A stretch of 64,000 bases of DNA, from positions 1,172,695 to 1,236,694 of the forward strand of contig NC_009051.1 in NCBI RefSeq assembly GCF_000015825.1, in the 5' to 3' direction. Every line of letters starts with the position of its first letter. Position 1 is the first letter of the stretch. This document shows, piece by piece, positions 9,632 to 17,900 of this stretch. Source of the stretch: Methanoculleus marisnigri JR1. GTDB lineage: Archaea; Halobacteriota; Methanomicrobia; Methanomicrobiales; Methanoculleaceae. The notes below the pieces were generated by a model, which saw nothing but the letters and a program-made list of their open reading frames with translations, did no database searches and was not told the origin of the DNA. The position numbers and the translations under genes are program-made.

Positions 9632-9967
9632 TCACTCCCGTATCATCGTGAGCGACATCTTGAACCGGGTTATGGCCGAGAGGGCGTGGGGGACGTTCGC
9701 CGGGAAGATGATCGTCTCGCCCTCGCGCATCTGGTGCGTCTCGCCCGCCACCCAGACCTCGCACTCCCCGTCCAGGATCGTCACCACCGCATCGTAGGGC
9801 GCGGTGTGCTCCGAGAGCCCCTCGTCCTCGTCGAACGAGAAGAGGGTGATGCTTCCCACCGGTTTGTTGACGATCATCCTGCTTGCCACGGTCCCGTCCT
9901 GGTAGGCGACGAGATCCGCCAGCCGGAGGACCTTCCCCCGCAACTCGGCACGCTTCTCTTCAGACAC
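9632..9967 (-). CDS. Small cupin-domain protein
   Basis: 111 residues forming a single cupin barrel. The motif 1 region is HTAPYDAVVTILDGECEV, with only one of the usual two His plus Glu ligands, and motif 2 is PANVPHAL. The Met-rich end is typical of small archaeal cupins. The substrate is unknown. It lies between an NapH-like ferredoxin gene upstream (41-base gap) and a 91-residue protein downstream. The second cupin of this cluster (10798-11145) is similar in size, so the cluster contains two non-identical cupins. Possibly a metal-dependent sensor or small-molecule binder. Confidence 0.85.
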   Translation of the reverse strand: MSEEKRAELRGKVLRLADLVAYQDGTVASRMIVNKPVGSITLFSFDEDEGLSEHTAPYDAVVTILDGECEVWVAGETHQMREGETIIFPANVPHALSAITRFKMSLTMIRE

Positions 9968-10008
9968 TGTTGCACCAGCCTTTATGATACTCTGCTGCTC
10001 CTTCCTAT

Positions 10009-10791
10009 CTACCCTTCCCTTTTCGCCCTCGTGTAGACGAGCGCCCCGTCAACCGGGCAGGCGTCCGTGCACCGGCCGCAGAGGTAGCACTCGCCGGCTC
10101 CGGCGGACGGGTTCGCCGCCCCGGTCGGGCACGCCCGCTCGCATTTCCCGCAGCCGATGCAGGCCTCCGTCCTCCTGATCCGGTAGACGGCCTTTGATGC
10201 TGCGGGGGCGAGCAGTGCGCCGTAGGGACAGACGTAGCGGCAGAACGGCCGGTAGACGACGGCGGAGAGGAGGACGATCCCGAGGAAGACGAAGAACGAG
10301 ACGCTCGCGACCGCGAGGTTGAAGAAGGCCGGGAGGCCCATGAGCGCAAGAAGGTTCACCGAGAGCCCGAGGCCGGCGGCGAGGAAGACGACGAAGACGC
10401 CCGCCCTGACCGCCGTCGGGACACGGCTTTCGGCGCGGCCGCGCTTCTTCACCGGCACGAGGTACATGAATTCCTGGACGGCGCCCGCCGGGCAGACCTG
10501 CCCGCAGACGATCCGGCCGAATACGAGGGTGAGGCCGATGAAGGCGAGCAGTCCCGCGATTGCCATCGGGAGCGGCGACCCGAGCGCCGCCGCGTCCCGG
10601 AGGACGAGGGCCTGGAACTGGTAGGGGAAGACCGGCGCAAAGACCAGGAACCCGAAGAACACCGAGGCTGCGAGGAACGGCACCGCACGGCGCCGGGTGA
10701 ACCGGCCCGAGTACCAGAGCCATGCGAGGGCGGCAAACGCGATGATGCCGTAGATGAACCCTGCGGCCTTCGGGATAGATTCGATGACCAT
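10009..10791 (-). CDS. NapH-like membrane 4Fe-4S ferredoxin
   Basis: 260 residues with about five membrane helices in the first ~190 and two cysteine clusters typical of NapH/CcoG-type proteins (CGQVCPAGA near 90, CRYVCPYGA near 180). Two classical 4Fe-4S ferredoxin motifs follow (CIGCGKCERACPTG and CYLCGRCTDACPVDG). Such proteins pass electrons between the quinone or membrane pool and cytoplasmic redox proteins. Seven bases separate it from the upstream cupin. The nearby siroheme sulfite-reductase-like protein (12835-13521) could be a redox partner, but that is inference from position only. Confidence 0.9.
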   Translation of the reverse strand: MVIESIPKAAGFIYGIIAFAALAWLWYSGRFTRRRAVPFLAASVFFGFLVFAPVFPYQFQALVLRDAAALGSPLPMAIAGLLAFIGLTLVFGRIVCGQVCPAGAVQEFMYLVPVKKRGRAESRVPTAVRAGVFVVFLAAGLGLSVNLLALMGLPAFFNLAVASVSFFVFLGIVLLSAVVYRPFCRYVCPYGALLAPAASKAVYRIRRTEACIGCGKCERACPTGAANPSAGAGECYLCGRCTDACPVDGALVYTRAKREG

Positions 10792-10797
10792 CTATCC

Positions 10798-11145
10798 TCA
10801 CAGCAGCCGCGTCCCGGTCGTCGGTCGCGGGATCTTCACCACCAGCACCCGGAAGGTGCCGTCGCTCTCGTTCATCCAGCGGTGCGGGATCTTTGCCGGG
10901 CTCTCGACCAGGCGGTCCTTTCCGACCTGGGCGCGCTCGTCGCCGATCTCGACGATCCCCGTGCCCTCGAGGACGTAGAAGAAGACGTCCACCGGGGTGA
11001 TGTGTTTCTTGAGCGATTCGCCGGGGTTAAGCGTGATCACCACCGCCGTCGCGTGCTCGGTGTCGTAGACCTTCCGGGCGTCGACATGGTGCGGGTTCTC
11101 GCCGATCGGTTCCTGTGCTACATCAACGATTTTCATTGCATTCAT
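10798..11145 (-). CDS. Cupin-domain protein
   Basis: 115 residues with one cupin fold. Motif 1 is KKHITPVDVFFYVLEG with the terminal ExGDE-like strand, and motif 2 is SPAKIPHRWMN, so two or three metal ligands are present. The ATG at 11145 has gaggag upstream; a second ATG three codons later (11136) has ggag at better spacing and could be the true start. It lies 28 bases after the DUF2115 gene and 6 before the ferredoxin gene, in a five-gene minus-strand operon. Confidence 0.85.
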   Translation of the reverse strand: MNAMKIVDVAQEPIGENPHHVDARKVYDTEHATAVVITLNPGESLKKHITPVDVFFYVLEGTGIVEIGDERAQVGKDRLVESPAKIPHRWMNESDGTFRVLVVKIPRPTTGTRLL

Positions 11146-11173
11146 CTCCAGAGTCTCCTCTCTCCTGAGGTAG

Positions 11174-11956
11174 TTAACCTTTGTAGTTCGTCCAGTAGTT
11201 CGCGAGGCACTCCCGCCGCCTCCGCTCCTGCCGGCGGGCCCGCATCTCCGGGAAGGTAGGTTCCGTGCTCTGGACCGCCGGGCAGTAGGGGCAGAGGGCG
11301 AACGGTACGTCGTCGGCCAGGTCCCTGACCGGGCAGAGGTAGGTCCCCTCCCATTCGTCGACGATCTGCCCGCCGGGGAACGGGGTGCCGACGGGATGAG
11401 CGGGTTCTTCCACGACGAAGATGGTGAACGCGGAGAGGAGGTACTTCAGGTAGAGGTACTTCGGGTCCTTCTCCCGCGCTTTTGCCGTGCAGGCCTCCGC
11501 CACCATCGAGCAGTAGGCGGAGAGCGCCGGGGCGGGGGGGCCATCCAGTTCGCGGCCGCCGCTGTTCCGGGAGAGGAGAACCAGGCGGTGGTGCGCCCCG
11601 AAGATCTCTTCCCTGACGCTCGATAGAAGGCGGTCGCGGTAGTCCTCCGGGAGGTGGGCGACTTTGCGCTCGAACCGGGCGTTCATCGCCTCGAGGTCGC
11701 GGAGGTCGTATGCCGCAGTTTCGTCCGCGATGATCCGGAGGAGATCGCCCTTCGTCTTCGCCTCCTGCATCCGGCGGCACGCCGCCCGGATGGCCGCCGC
11801 CGATACTGTTTCTCCGCGTCCCGCTTCCTCGCCGCCGTCCTCGGCGAAGGTGTCGATGAGGAGGGAGCTGACCTCGTCGGGGCCGGTCCCGGAACGGGTG
11901 CCGCCTTTCCTGCCGACGAACCGCTTGATACCTTCAAGAATTGCTCTTAGCCGCAT
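11174..11956 (-). CDS. DUF2115 family protein (methanogen-specific)
   Basis: 260 residues starting MRLRAILEGIK. The reading frame continues far upstream without stops, but that part overlaps the TrmB regulator and the sulfite-reductase gene on other frames and is spurious; the ATG at 11956 leaves a normal divergent promoter gap. DUF2115 features seen are the TKGDLLRIIADE helix, YRDRLL, EIFGAHHRLVLLS, and a cysteine-containing C-terminal part (TYLCPV, FALCPYCPA) that could hold a metal. The family is found in methanogens and its function is unknown. First gene of the operon DUF2115, cupin, NapH-like, cupin, 91-residue protein. Confidence 0.85.
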   Translation of the reverse strand: MRLRAILEGIKRFVGRKGGTRSGTGPDEVSSLLIDTFAEDGGEEAGRGETVSAAAIRAACRRMQEAKTKGDLLRIIADETAAYDLRDLEAMNARFERKVAHLPEDYRDRLLSSVREEIFGAHHRLVLLSRNSGGRELDGPPAPALSAYCSMVAEACTAKAREKDPKYLYLKYLLSAFTIFVVEEPAHPVGTPFPGGQIVDEWEGTYLCPVRDLADDVPFALCPYCPAVQSTEPTFPEMRARRQERRRRECLANYWTNYKG

Positions 11957-11994
11957 GGTCGAAGATCTTAGGGAGTATGGAACGCACGAAGGTT

Positions 11995-12022
11995 TAACTC
12001 TCGTGTAACTCTCATAGTAACA
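11995..12022. promoter_or_regulatory. Direct repeats in the divergent TrmB / DUF2115 promoter region
   Basis: taactctc occurs at 11995-12002 and again at 12006-12013, 11 bases apart, with a further gtaac at 12017-12021. One-turn spacing in a 69-base divergent gap next to a TrmB-type regulator makes this a candidate operator. No experimental support. Confidence 0.35.
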
Positions 12023-12025
12023 ATT

Positions 12026-12859
12026 ATGGACGACCTGATCCGGAGCCTCACGGCGCTCGGGCTGACGGCGTACGAAGCCCGGGTCTACGCCGCCCTCGTC
12101 GGGATCGGCGAGGGGAGCGCCCGCCAGATCCACGAGGCGAGCGGCGTCCCGCGCCCCAGGGTCTACGACATCGCCGAAGGGCTTGCCGGCCGGGGTTTCA
12201 TCACCGTCCGGCGGGGGAGCCCCCACATCTACATCCCGGCCGAGCCCGCCGTCGTCATCCACCACCTGAAGAGTGCCGTGGATGCCGCGGCGACGGCGGC
12301 GGTGCAGGGTCTCGACGCCCTCTCGCTCGACGCCCGGGCGAAGAACTCGCCGATCTGGTACGTGCAGGGGGAGTGGAGCATCCGGCGCCACGCGGAGTCG
12401 CTTGCCGGCGGCGTCGTCCGCGACCTTGCCGTCGTCTGCCTGGACTACCGGGAGATCGGCGAGTTCGCCCGCCTGATCGCCGGTGCGTCGCGGGACCACC
12501 CGGTGAGCGTCCTCCTCCCGAACGGGAAGCGCGGGATCAAAAAGCCGCTCGGGGACGCGTCCCTCTACGTCCCGAAGCCCTTCTGCACCTTCTTTCAGGA
12601 GAACATCTTCGAGAAGGTCTACTGCGGCCCCATCCCGGTGGACGGGTCGGCGTTCCTGCTCGAGTACATCTTCATCGCCGACGACCGTGTCTGCATGATC
12701 GTCTACCGCCAGGACGCCGTCCGTAACGCCGTGGTGATCACCCTGCCGTTCATCACCTGCGTTCAACGGCAGTTCGTCAACCGGATGATCGCGAACGCCG
12801 ACTGCATCGGCGGCCCCCTTCCGCGAAACCCCGATCAGGCGGAGTCGAGCGGGATGTAG
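12026..12859 (+). CDS. TrmB-family transcriptional regulator
   Basis: 277 residues. An N-terminal winged helix (about 1-75) carries the TrmB signature LTAYEARVYAAL then RQIHEASGVPRPRVYDIAEGL. A linker helix follows, then a C-terminal ligand-binding-like domain (about 105-270). TrmB proteins regulate sugar or redox metabolism. It is divergent from the DUF2115/cupin operon, so it may control that operon, itself, or both. Its 3' end overlaps the convergent sulfite-reductase-like gene by 25 bases. Confidence 0.9.
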   Translation: MDDLIRSLTALGLTAYEARVYAALVGIGEGSARQIHEASGVPRPRVYDIAEGLAGRGFITVRRGSPHIYIPAEPAVVIHHLKSAVDAAATAAVQGLDALSLDARAKNSPIWYVQGEWSIRRHAESLAGGVVRDLAVVCLDYREIGEFARLIAGASRDHPVSVLLPNGKRGIKKPLGDASLYVPKPFCTFFQENIFEKVYCGPIPVDGSAFLLEYIFIADDRVCMIVYRQDAVRNAVVITLPFITCVQRQFVNRMIANADCIGGPLPRNPDQAESSGM

Positions 12860-13521
12860 GGGGCGAAGGTCAGGACGTCGCTTTTGACGGCGTCGAACCC
12901 GACCCGCTCGACGAACCGTGCGGTCCGCTCTCCCGGTTTGGCGTTCTCCCGGTAGTACTCGAGCAGCCGGCGGACCAGATCGATGGCCTGATCTTTCGTG
13001 AGGTCTTTTGCGGCGACGTCGCCGATCCGGGGGCGGCCGCCGGAGTTGCCCCCGAAGATGACCGTCCAGCCTTTTGCGTTCCCCATGAGCCCGATGTCCC
13101 GGAGGTAACTCTCGCCGCAGCACCGGGGGCACCCCGAGACTCCCATCTTGAGTTTTGCCGGCAGGTTCATGTCCTGGTAGAGTTCCTCGACCTCGAGCCC
13201 GAGGCCCAGGGAATCCTGTTTGCCGTATTTGCAGGTCACCGTCCCGGGGCATGCCTGGACGTAGTGGACGCAGGGTGCGGTCGCCTGCCCGACGGTCATC
13301 CCGAGCTCGTTCCAGATGCTCTCGACGTCCTCTTCTTTGATGCCCACGAGCACCATCCGCTGCCCCGACGTCATCTTGATGACGGGGATCTCGTAGCGCC
13401 TGACGACCTTGACGATGCTCTCCAGGTGCTCCGGGCTGACGATCCCCGCGGGGGTTCTCGGCACGATCGCGTAGGACATTTTGTCTCTCTGGAGGATTGC
13501 TCCTCTGGGTCCGTTTTCCAT
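12835..13521 (-). CDS. Small siroheme / 4Fe-4S sulfite (or nitrite) reductase-like protein
   Basis: 228 residues. An N-terminal ferredoxin-like half-domain (SPEHLESIVKVVRRYEIP, MTSGQRMVLVGI) is followed by the siroheme/Fe4S pattern: Cx5C in ACPGTVTC (about 90-97) and Cx3C in GCPRCC (about 130-135). This is the compact single-domain type found in methanogens, often called dissimilatory sulfite reductase-like protein. It could reduce sulfite, act in sulfur assimilation, or handle another siroheme substrate. aggtga sits seven bases before the ATG at 13521. Convergent with the TrmB gene. Confidence 0.88.
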   Translation of the reverse strand: MENGPRGAILQRDKMSYAIVPRTPAGIVSPEHLESIVKVVRRYEIPVIKMTSGQRMVLVGIKEEDVESIWNELGMTVGQATAPCVHYVQACPGTVTCKYGKQDSLGLGLEVEELYQDMNLPAKLKMGVSGCPRCCGESYLRDIGLMGNAKGWTVIFGGNSGGRPRIGDVAAKDLTKDQAIDLVRRLLEYYRENAKPGERTARFVERVGFDAVKSDVLTFAPYIPLDSA

Positions 13522-13621
13522 GTTCTTGTCACCTCTCCGGCAGTTTCGGGTGCGCCGGATACGATCCAGCCATCGCTGTCCGGAGGTAAAAGCATGCTGT
13601 CACCGTGCGGGGTACACCCGT

Positions 13622-13984
13622 TCAGGAACTTCTGCCGGCGATCTCTTCCTCGATATACCGTTTCAGCGCCACGGCGTTGTTGTGCTCCTCGTCCCGTGCG
13701 GCGTAGAGGAGCGTGACGGTTGCGTCAGTCGCCTCCTGCCGGAGCCGGGCGAGTTTTTCCTCTTTTCCTTCGAGTTCGGCCCGATAGCGCCGGAGAAATT
13801 CCTCCCACTTCGCCGGGTCGTGTCCGAACCACCGGCGCAGTTCGCTCGACGGTGCAAGATCCTTCTCCCACCGGTCGAGCGACGCCTTCTCTTTCGAGAC
13901 GCCTCTCGGCCATATCCGGTCGACGAGAACCCGGGTGCCGTCGTCTTTTGAGGGCTCTTTGTAGATCCTCTTTGTACGTAGCAT
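13622..13984 (-). CDS. DUF488 family protein (YeaO-like)
   Basis: 120 residues with the family hallmarks VLVDRIWPRGVSKEKA near residue 18, FGHDPAKWEEF near 53 and TLLYAARDEEHNNAVAL near 90. The biochemical function is unknown. It is on the same strand as, and 100 bases downstream of, the sulfite-reductase-like gene, so it may be read from the same transcript. Confidence 0.9.
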   Translation of the reverse strand: MLRTKRIYKEPSKDDGTRVLVDRIWPRGVSKEKASLDRWEKDLAPSSELRRWFGHDPAKWEEFLRRYRAELEGKEEKLARLRQEATDATVTLLYAARDEEHNNAVALKRYIEEEIAGRSS

Positions 13985-14046
13985 GGGCGGATGTGCGGCG
14001 GCCTCTCACTTAACCCTGTTCCTGCCTTGATGGACGGGGTCTGCGC

Positions 14047-14202
14047 GAACGCCCTGGCGGTCGAGGAGATCTTCGTGGGCGAGACCATCACCGGCCCGGC
14101 GGAGCGACCTATACCTTCATCGCGCCGGACGAGTCCGGCACGTATTTCTTCCGGTGCGACGTCCATCCGCAGCAGATGACCGGGTACTTCATCGTAAAGT
14201 GA
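14047..14202 (+). pseudogene. Frameshifted remnant of a cupredoxin (blue copper) gene
   Basis: In one frame (about 14047-14101) the peptide reads ALAVEEIFVGETITGPA. In the next frame (14104-14202) it reads ATYTFIAPDESGTYFF, then RCDVHPQQMTGYFIVK and a TGA at 14200-14202. Together these match the C-terminal half of a plastocyanin/nitrosocyanin-like cupredoxin, including the C-x2-H-x4-M copper loop. Joining them needs a shift near 14102. The N-terminal half with the first copper His is absent, so the gene is both truncated and frameshifted. Confidence 0.75.
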
Positions 14203-14345
14203 TATCTTCTCAAAATGTCTTACTCGCTTGCCGCGTTCCGGATGGGCGGGATTCAGGGGGGTCTGCGCCCTGAACGGAGGTTTCCGGCGGCAGGGACCCG
14301 AACTGAGGATAAATTATAAGTAATATGTGCGTGATGCCCCCTCCC

Positions 14346-14708
14346 ATGAGGCCAATCGCAGTACTTCTGGCGGTGCTCCTCATCCTGGGTGTGGGCATAC
14401 TGGCGGCAGGATGCACCATGCCGGGTGGAGACGGAACCCAGCAGACCCCGATGGAGACCGGGACCCCGATGGAAACGGAGACCCCGATGGAGACCGGGAC
14501 CCCGATGGAGACCGGGACCCCGATGGAAACGGAGACCCCGATGGAAACGGAGACCCCGATGGAAACGGAGACCCCGATGGAAACGGAGACCCCGATGGAA
14601 ACGGAGACCCCGATGGAAACGGAGACCCCGATGGAAACGGAGACCCCGATGGAAACGGAGACCCCGATGGAAACGGAGACCCCGATGGAGACCGGGACCC
14701 TGCCCTGA
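14346..14708 (+). CDS. Lipoprotein with 14 TPMETE/TPMETG hexapeptide repeats
   Basis: 120 residues. A hydrophobic signal (VLLAVLLILGVGIL) ends in the lipobox AAGC, so Cys23 or so would be lipid-anchored. After a short Gly/Gln linker the whole mature protein is 14 units of TPME-T-E/G, then TLP-stop. The ATG at 14346 is chosen over an upstream ATG because it gives a normal signal peptide. Mature composition is acidic with one Met per unit. Function unknown; perhaps a surface spacer. It faces the end of the giant surface protein gene at 14915. Confidence 0.7.
   Translation: MRPIAVLLAVLLILGVGILAAGCTMPGGDGTQQTPMETGTPMETETPMETGTPMETGTPMETETPMETETPMETETPMETETPMETETPMETETPMETETPMETETPMETETPMETGTLP
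14445..14696 (+). repeat. 18-bp tandem coding repeat, 14 units
   Basis: accccgatggaaacggag-type units (variant gagaccggg), 14 in exact tandem, encoding TPMETE or TPMETG. Nine consecutive units are identical at DNA level, indicating very recent expansion; copy number probably varies between strains. Confidence 0.97.
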
Positions 14709-14892
14709 GCCGGGATGACCGCAGCGGTCGGTCAGACAGGTTACCGACGCAGCCGAACAGGCCGCATTGATGGTGCGGCCCCACTTTTTTCTCACGCATT
14801 CCCGTGGAAGGAGCGTCGAGGTAATTGCAAAATTGCCTTCTGCACCGTCCGTCTTCGCAAAGCAGCCTCACAGGAGACGCGTCCGCGATGCC

Positions 14893-14909
14893 GGATCAAA
14901 AAAAGAGTT
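14893..14909 (-). terminator. T-run terminator of the 14915-18754 gene
   Basis: Minus-strand reading after the stop codon gives a run of seven T (14898-14904). The cysteine-rich paralog has the same arrangement after its stop (9 T at 19096-19104). Confidence 0.55.
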
Positions 14910-14914
14910 AGGGT

Positions 14915-17900
14915 TCAGCGCCGCTTCCTCGCCCAGAGGAGGAAGGCCAGCGGTGCGAGGAGGGGCGCGTAGACGAGCGGTGCCGTAGGTGTCGTCGCCG
15001 GCACGGTGGTCGGCTCCGTCGTTACGTTTCCGGTAACCTCAGGTGTCCCGGTAACTTCCGCTGTGATGTTCAACTCCTCCGCCGATGCGATCACGCTCAC
15101 GGGTGACGCAATGATGGCGAAGATGGAGAACCCGGGGGTGGTTGCCCGGAAGTTGTACTTGCTGTTCTCTTCGCCGATCACTTCGGTCTCCAGGGACTCC
15201 CAGATGCCGTTGACGTAGCGCATGAGGACAACGTCCTCCGCGGTCGCGTTGTGGCTTTCAAGCCAGTTGGCAGGGACGCTAAAGAATACCGTCGCGTTGC
15301 CGATCTGGTTTTGGCTCACCCATTGGGGGGTGATCTCGATGTACTCGTAGACGTCGCCAGCGGGAGGCTCCGCAGCCGAGGACGCTTTTGCCTTCTTCAC
15401 GGTCAGCATCATCTTCGGGATGGTGCTGGCTGCCGTGACGTTCACGCTGCTGACCGATGTGACGCTGATATCCGAGAAGGTGAACGTCTCGCCGCTTCTC
15501 AGGTTCTCACGTATCCCTGCGGAGAAGGAGGGAGTGCTGTCACCGCCGCCACTGCTGCCACCGCTGCCGCCGCTGCCGGGGGTGGGTTCAGGTGCAACGG
15601 TTGCCGAGACGGTGACTGCTGCTGTTTCTGCCACGTCGCCTACCGATGCCGTTACGTCCGTCGATCCCTCTGCAAACGCTCCAAAGAGGCCGGCCCGGTC
15701 GATCGTGCCGACCTCAGGGTTGGAGGACGACCAGGTTACCCTGATCCAGTCCATCTCGTTGTCGCGCTGGTCAAAGACGGTTGCCGTGAACGCTTGGGTC
15801 TCTTCGGGCAGGATCGTGGCCGTGGGCGGTTCGATCTCGATCCGCGTTGCGACCTGCGACGATTCGACGGTCACGGTCGCGGTCCCGGTCTCGTTGTCTG
15901 CAGTAGCGGTGATGGTCGCTGTGCCTTCGGTAAGCGCGCTGAAGAGTCCGTCGGCATCGATGGTGCCAACGGCCTCGTCGCTGCTTGTCCAGTTCACCGT
16001 GGGATCGGATGCGTTGTCCTGCAGGTCATATACGGTCGCGGTGAACTGCCACTCGTCCCCCAGGTCCAGGATGATCGCCGACGGGGAGACCGCAACGCCC
16101 GAGGTTGACGTGGTGACGGTTACCGCCGCGGTCCCGGTTATGTTTCCTGCCGCTGCGGTGATGGTCGTCGTGCCGTCGGCAACCGCGGAGAAGACGCCGT
16201 CCGCATCGATGGTCCCGACGGTCTCATCGCTGCCTGTCCAGTTGATCTCGACGTCGGTCATGCTGGTGCCGAACTGGTCGAAAGCGGTCGCGGTGAATGT
16301 CGCGGTGTCATTTTCGGCGAGCGTGATTGCCGATGGTGCGACAGCGATGCTGGCGAGAGCCGGCTCTTCGTCGTTGACGGTGATGGTCGCCGTCGCGGTT
16401 ACGTTCTCTGCCGTTGCGGTGACGTCCGCCGTGCCTTCGGCGAGGGCGGTGAAGGTACCGTTTGCGTCGATCGTGCCGACGGTCTCATCGCTGCTCGTCC
16501 AGGCGATCTCAACGTCGGTCATGACGGCGCCGTCCTCGTCACGAGCGGTCACGATGAACAGCTGGGTATCGCCGATCGCGAGGGTGGCCTCGGGCGGTGT
16601 GATCCGGATGCTCTCCAGGACCGGTTCAGCCGGCTCTTCTTCGTTGACGGTGACGAGCGCCGATGCGGATGCATTGCCCGCCGTTGCAGTGACGGCCGTT
16701 ATACCCGCGGCAAGGGCGGTGAAGGTACCGTTCGCGTCGATCGTGCCGATGGTCTCGTTGCTGCTCGCCCATTCGATCTCAGCCTCCGGCAGTTCGGCGT
16801 CGAACTGGTCATAGACCGTCGCGGAGAAGTTTACCGTCCCGTTGACCGTGGCGGCGGTTGTGAGCGGTGTGATCTCGATCCGCGTTGCGGTCGGATCACC
16901 CGTCGCTCCGGCGGTGACGGTGACGGTAGCTTCTCCGGTTACGTTCTCCGCCGTTGCGGTAACGTCCGCCGTACCTTCGGCGAGAGCGGTGAAAACTCCG
17001 TCCGCGTCGATCGTGCCGACGGTCTCGTTGCTGCTCGCCCATTCGACATCGATGCCGGTCATGGCGCTGCCGAACTGGTCGCGAACGGTTGCCGTGAACG
17101 CTTCAGTCTCGCCGATCGCGAGCGTGGCTGTGGTCGATGTGACCTCGATGCGATCGATGACCAGCTCTTCGGCACTGACGGTGACGGTTGCGGTTTCGGT
17201 TGCGTTGCCTGCCGTTGCCGTGACGTCTGCCGTGCCCTCAGCATGAGCGGTGAAGACACCCTCCGTACTGACCGTGCCGACGGTCTCATCGCTGCTCGCC
17301 CATTCGACCGCAACCTCCGACATTTCTTCGTCGAACTGATCAAAGACAATTGCGGAGAACTCCACCGTCCCGTTGATCGCGAGCGTGGCCGTGGTCGGTG
17401 TGATCTCGATGCGTGTTGCAGCCGGGTCGGTCGGCTCTTCGCCGTTGACCGTGACGGTAGCTTCTCCGGTTACGCCCTCCGCCGTTGCGGTGACGTCCGC
17501 CGTGCCTTCGGCGAGGGCGGTGAAGACTCCGTCCGCGTCGATCGTGCCGACGGTCTCGTTGCTGCTCGCCCATTCGACATCGATGCCGGTCATGGTCACG
17601 CCGTCCTGGTCGAGAACGGTTGCCGTGAACGCTTCAGTCTCGTCGACCGCGAGCGTGGGCGTGGTCGGTGTGACCGTGATGGTCGTTACAACCGGCTCGC
17701 TCGATTCTGACCCGTAGATGAAGATGTAGATGTTCGAGTTAATGCCCGTGCCTCTCTGCCAGACGATCGTGTTGCCGCTGGCGGCCGGGTAGAGTTGTTC
17801 ATCGTAGATATCCTCGGGCGCGAATACGGACATCTCCTCCCCGCCGGTGGCAAGGTCGTACATGTAGATGCCCCGCGGCCCATCCTGCATGTCCTCCCAG

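Noticed and set aside
11957-13252. Long minus-strand open frame upstream of the DUF2115 start
   Set aside because: Overlaps the TrmB and sulfite-reductase-like genes in other frames, is Arg/Gly-rich and has no family resemblance. GC-rich DNA keeps such frames open by chance.
14327-14770. Alternative frames of the 18-bp repeat (DGDRDPDG- and RWKRRPRW-type proteins)
   Set aside because: An 18-bp repeat is open in all frames. Only the TPMETE frame has a signal peptide with lipobox.
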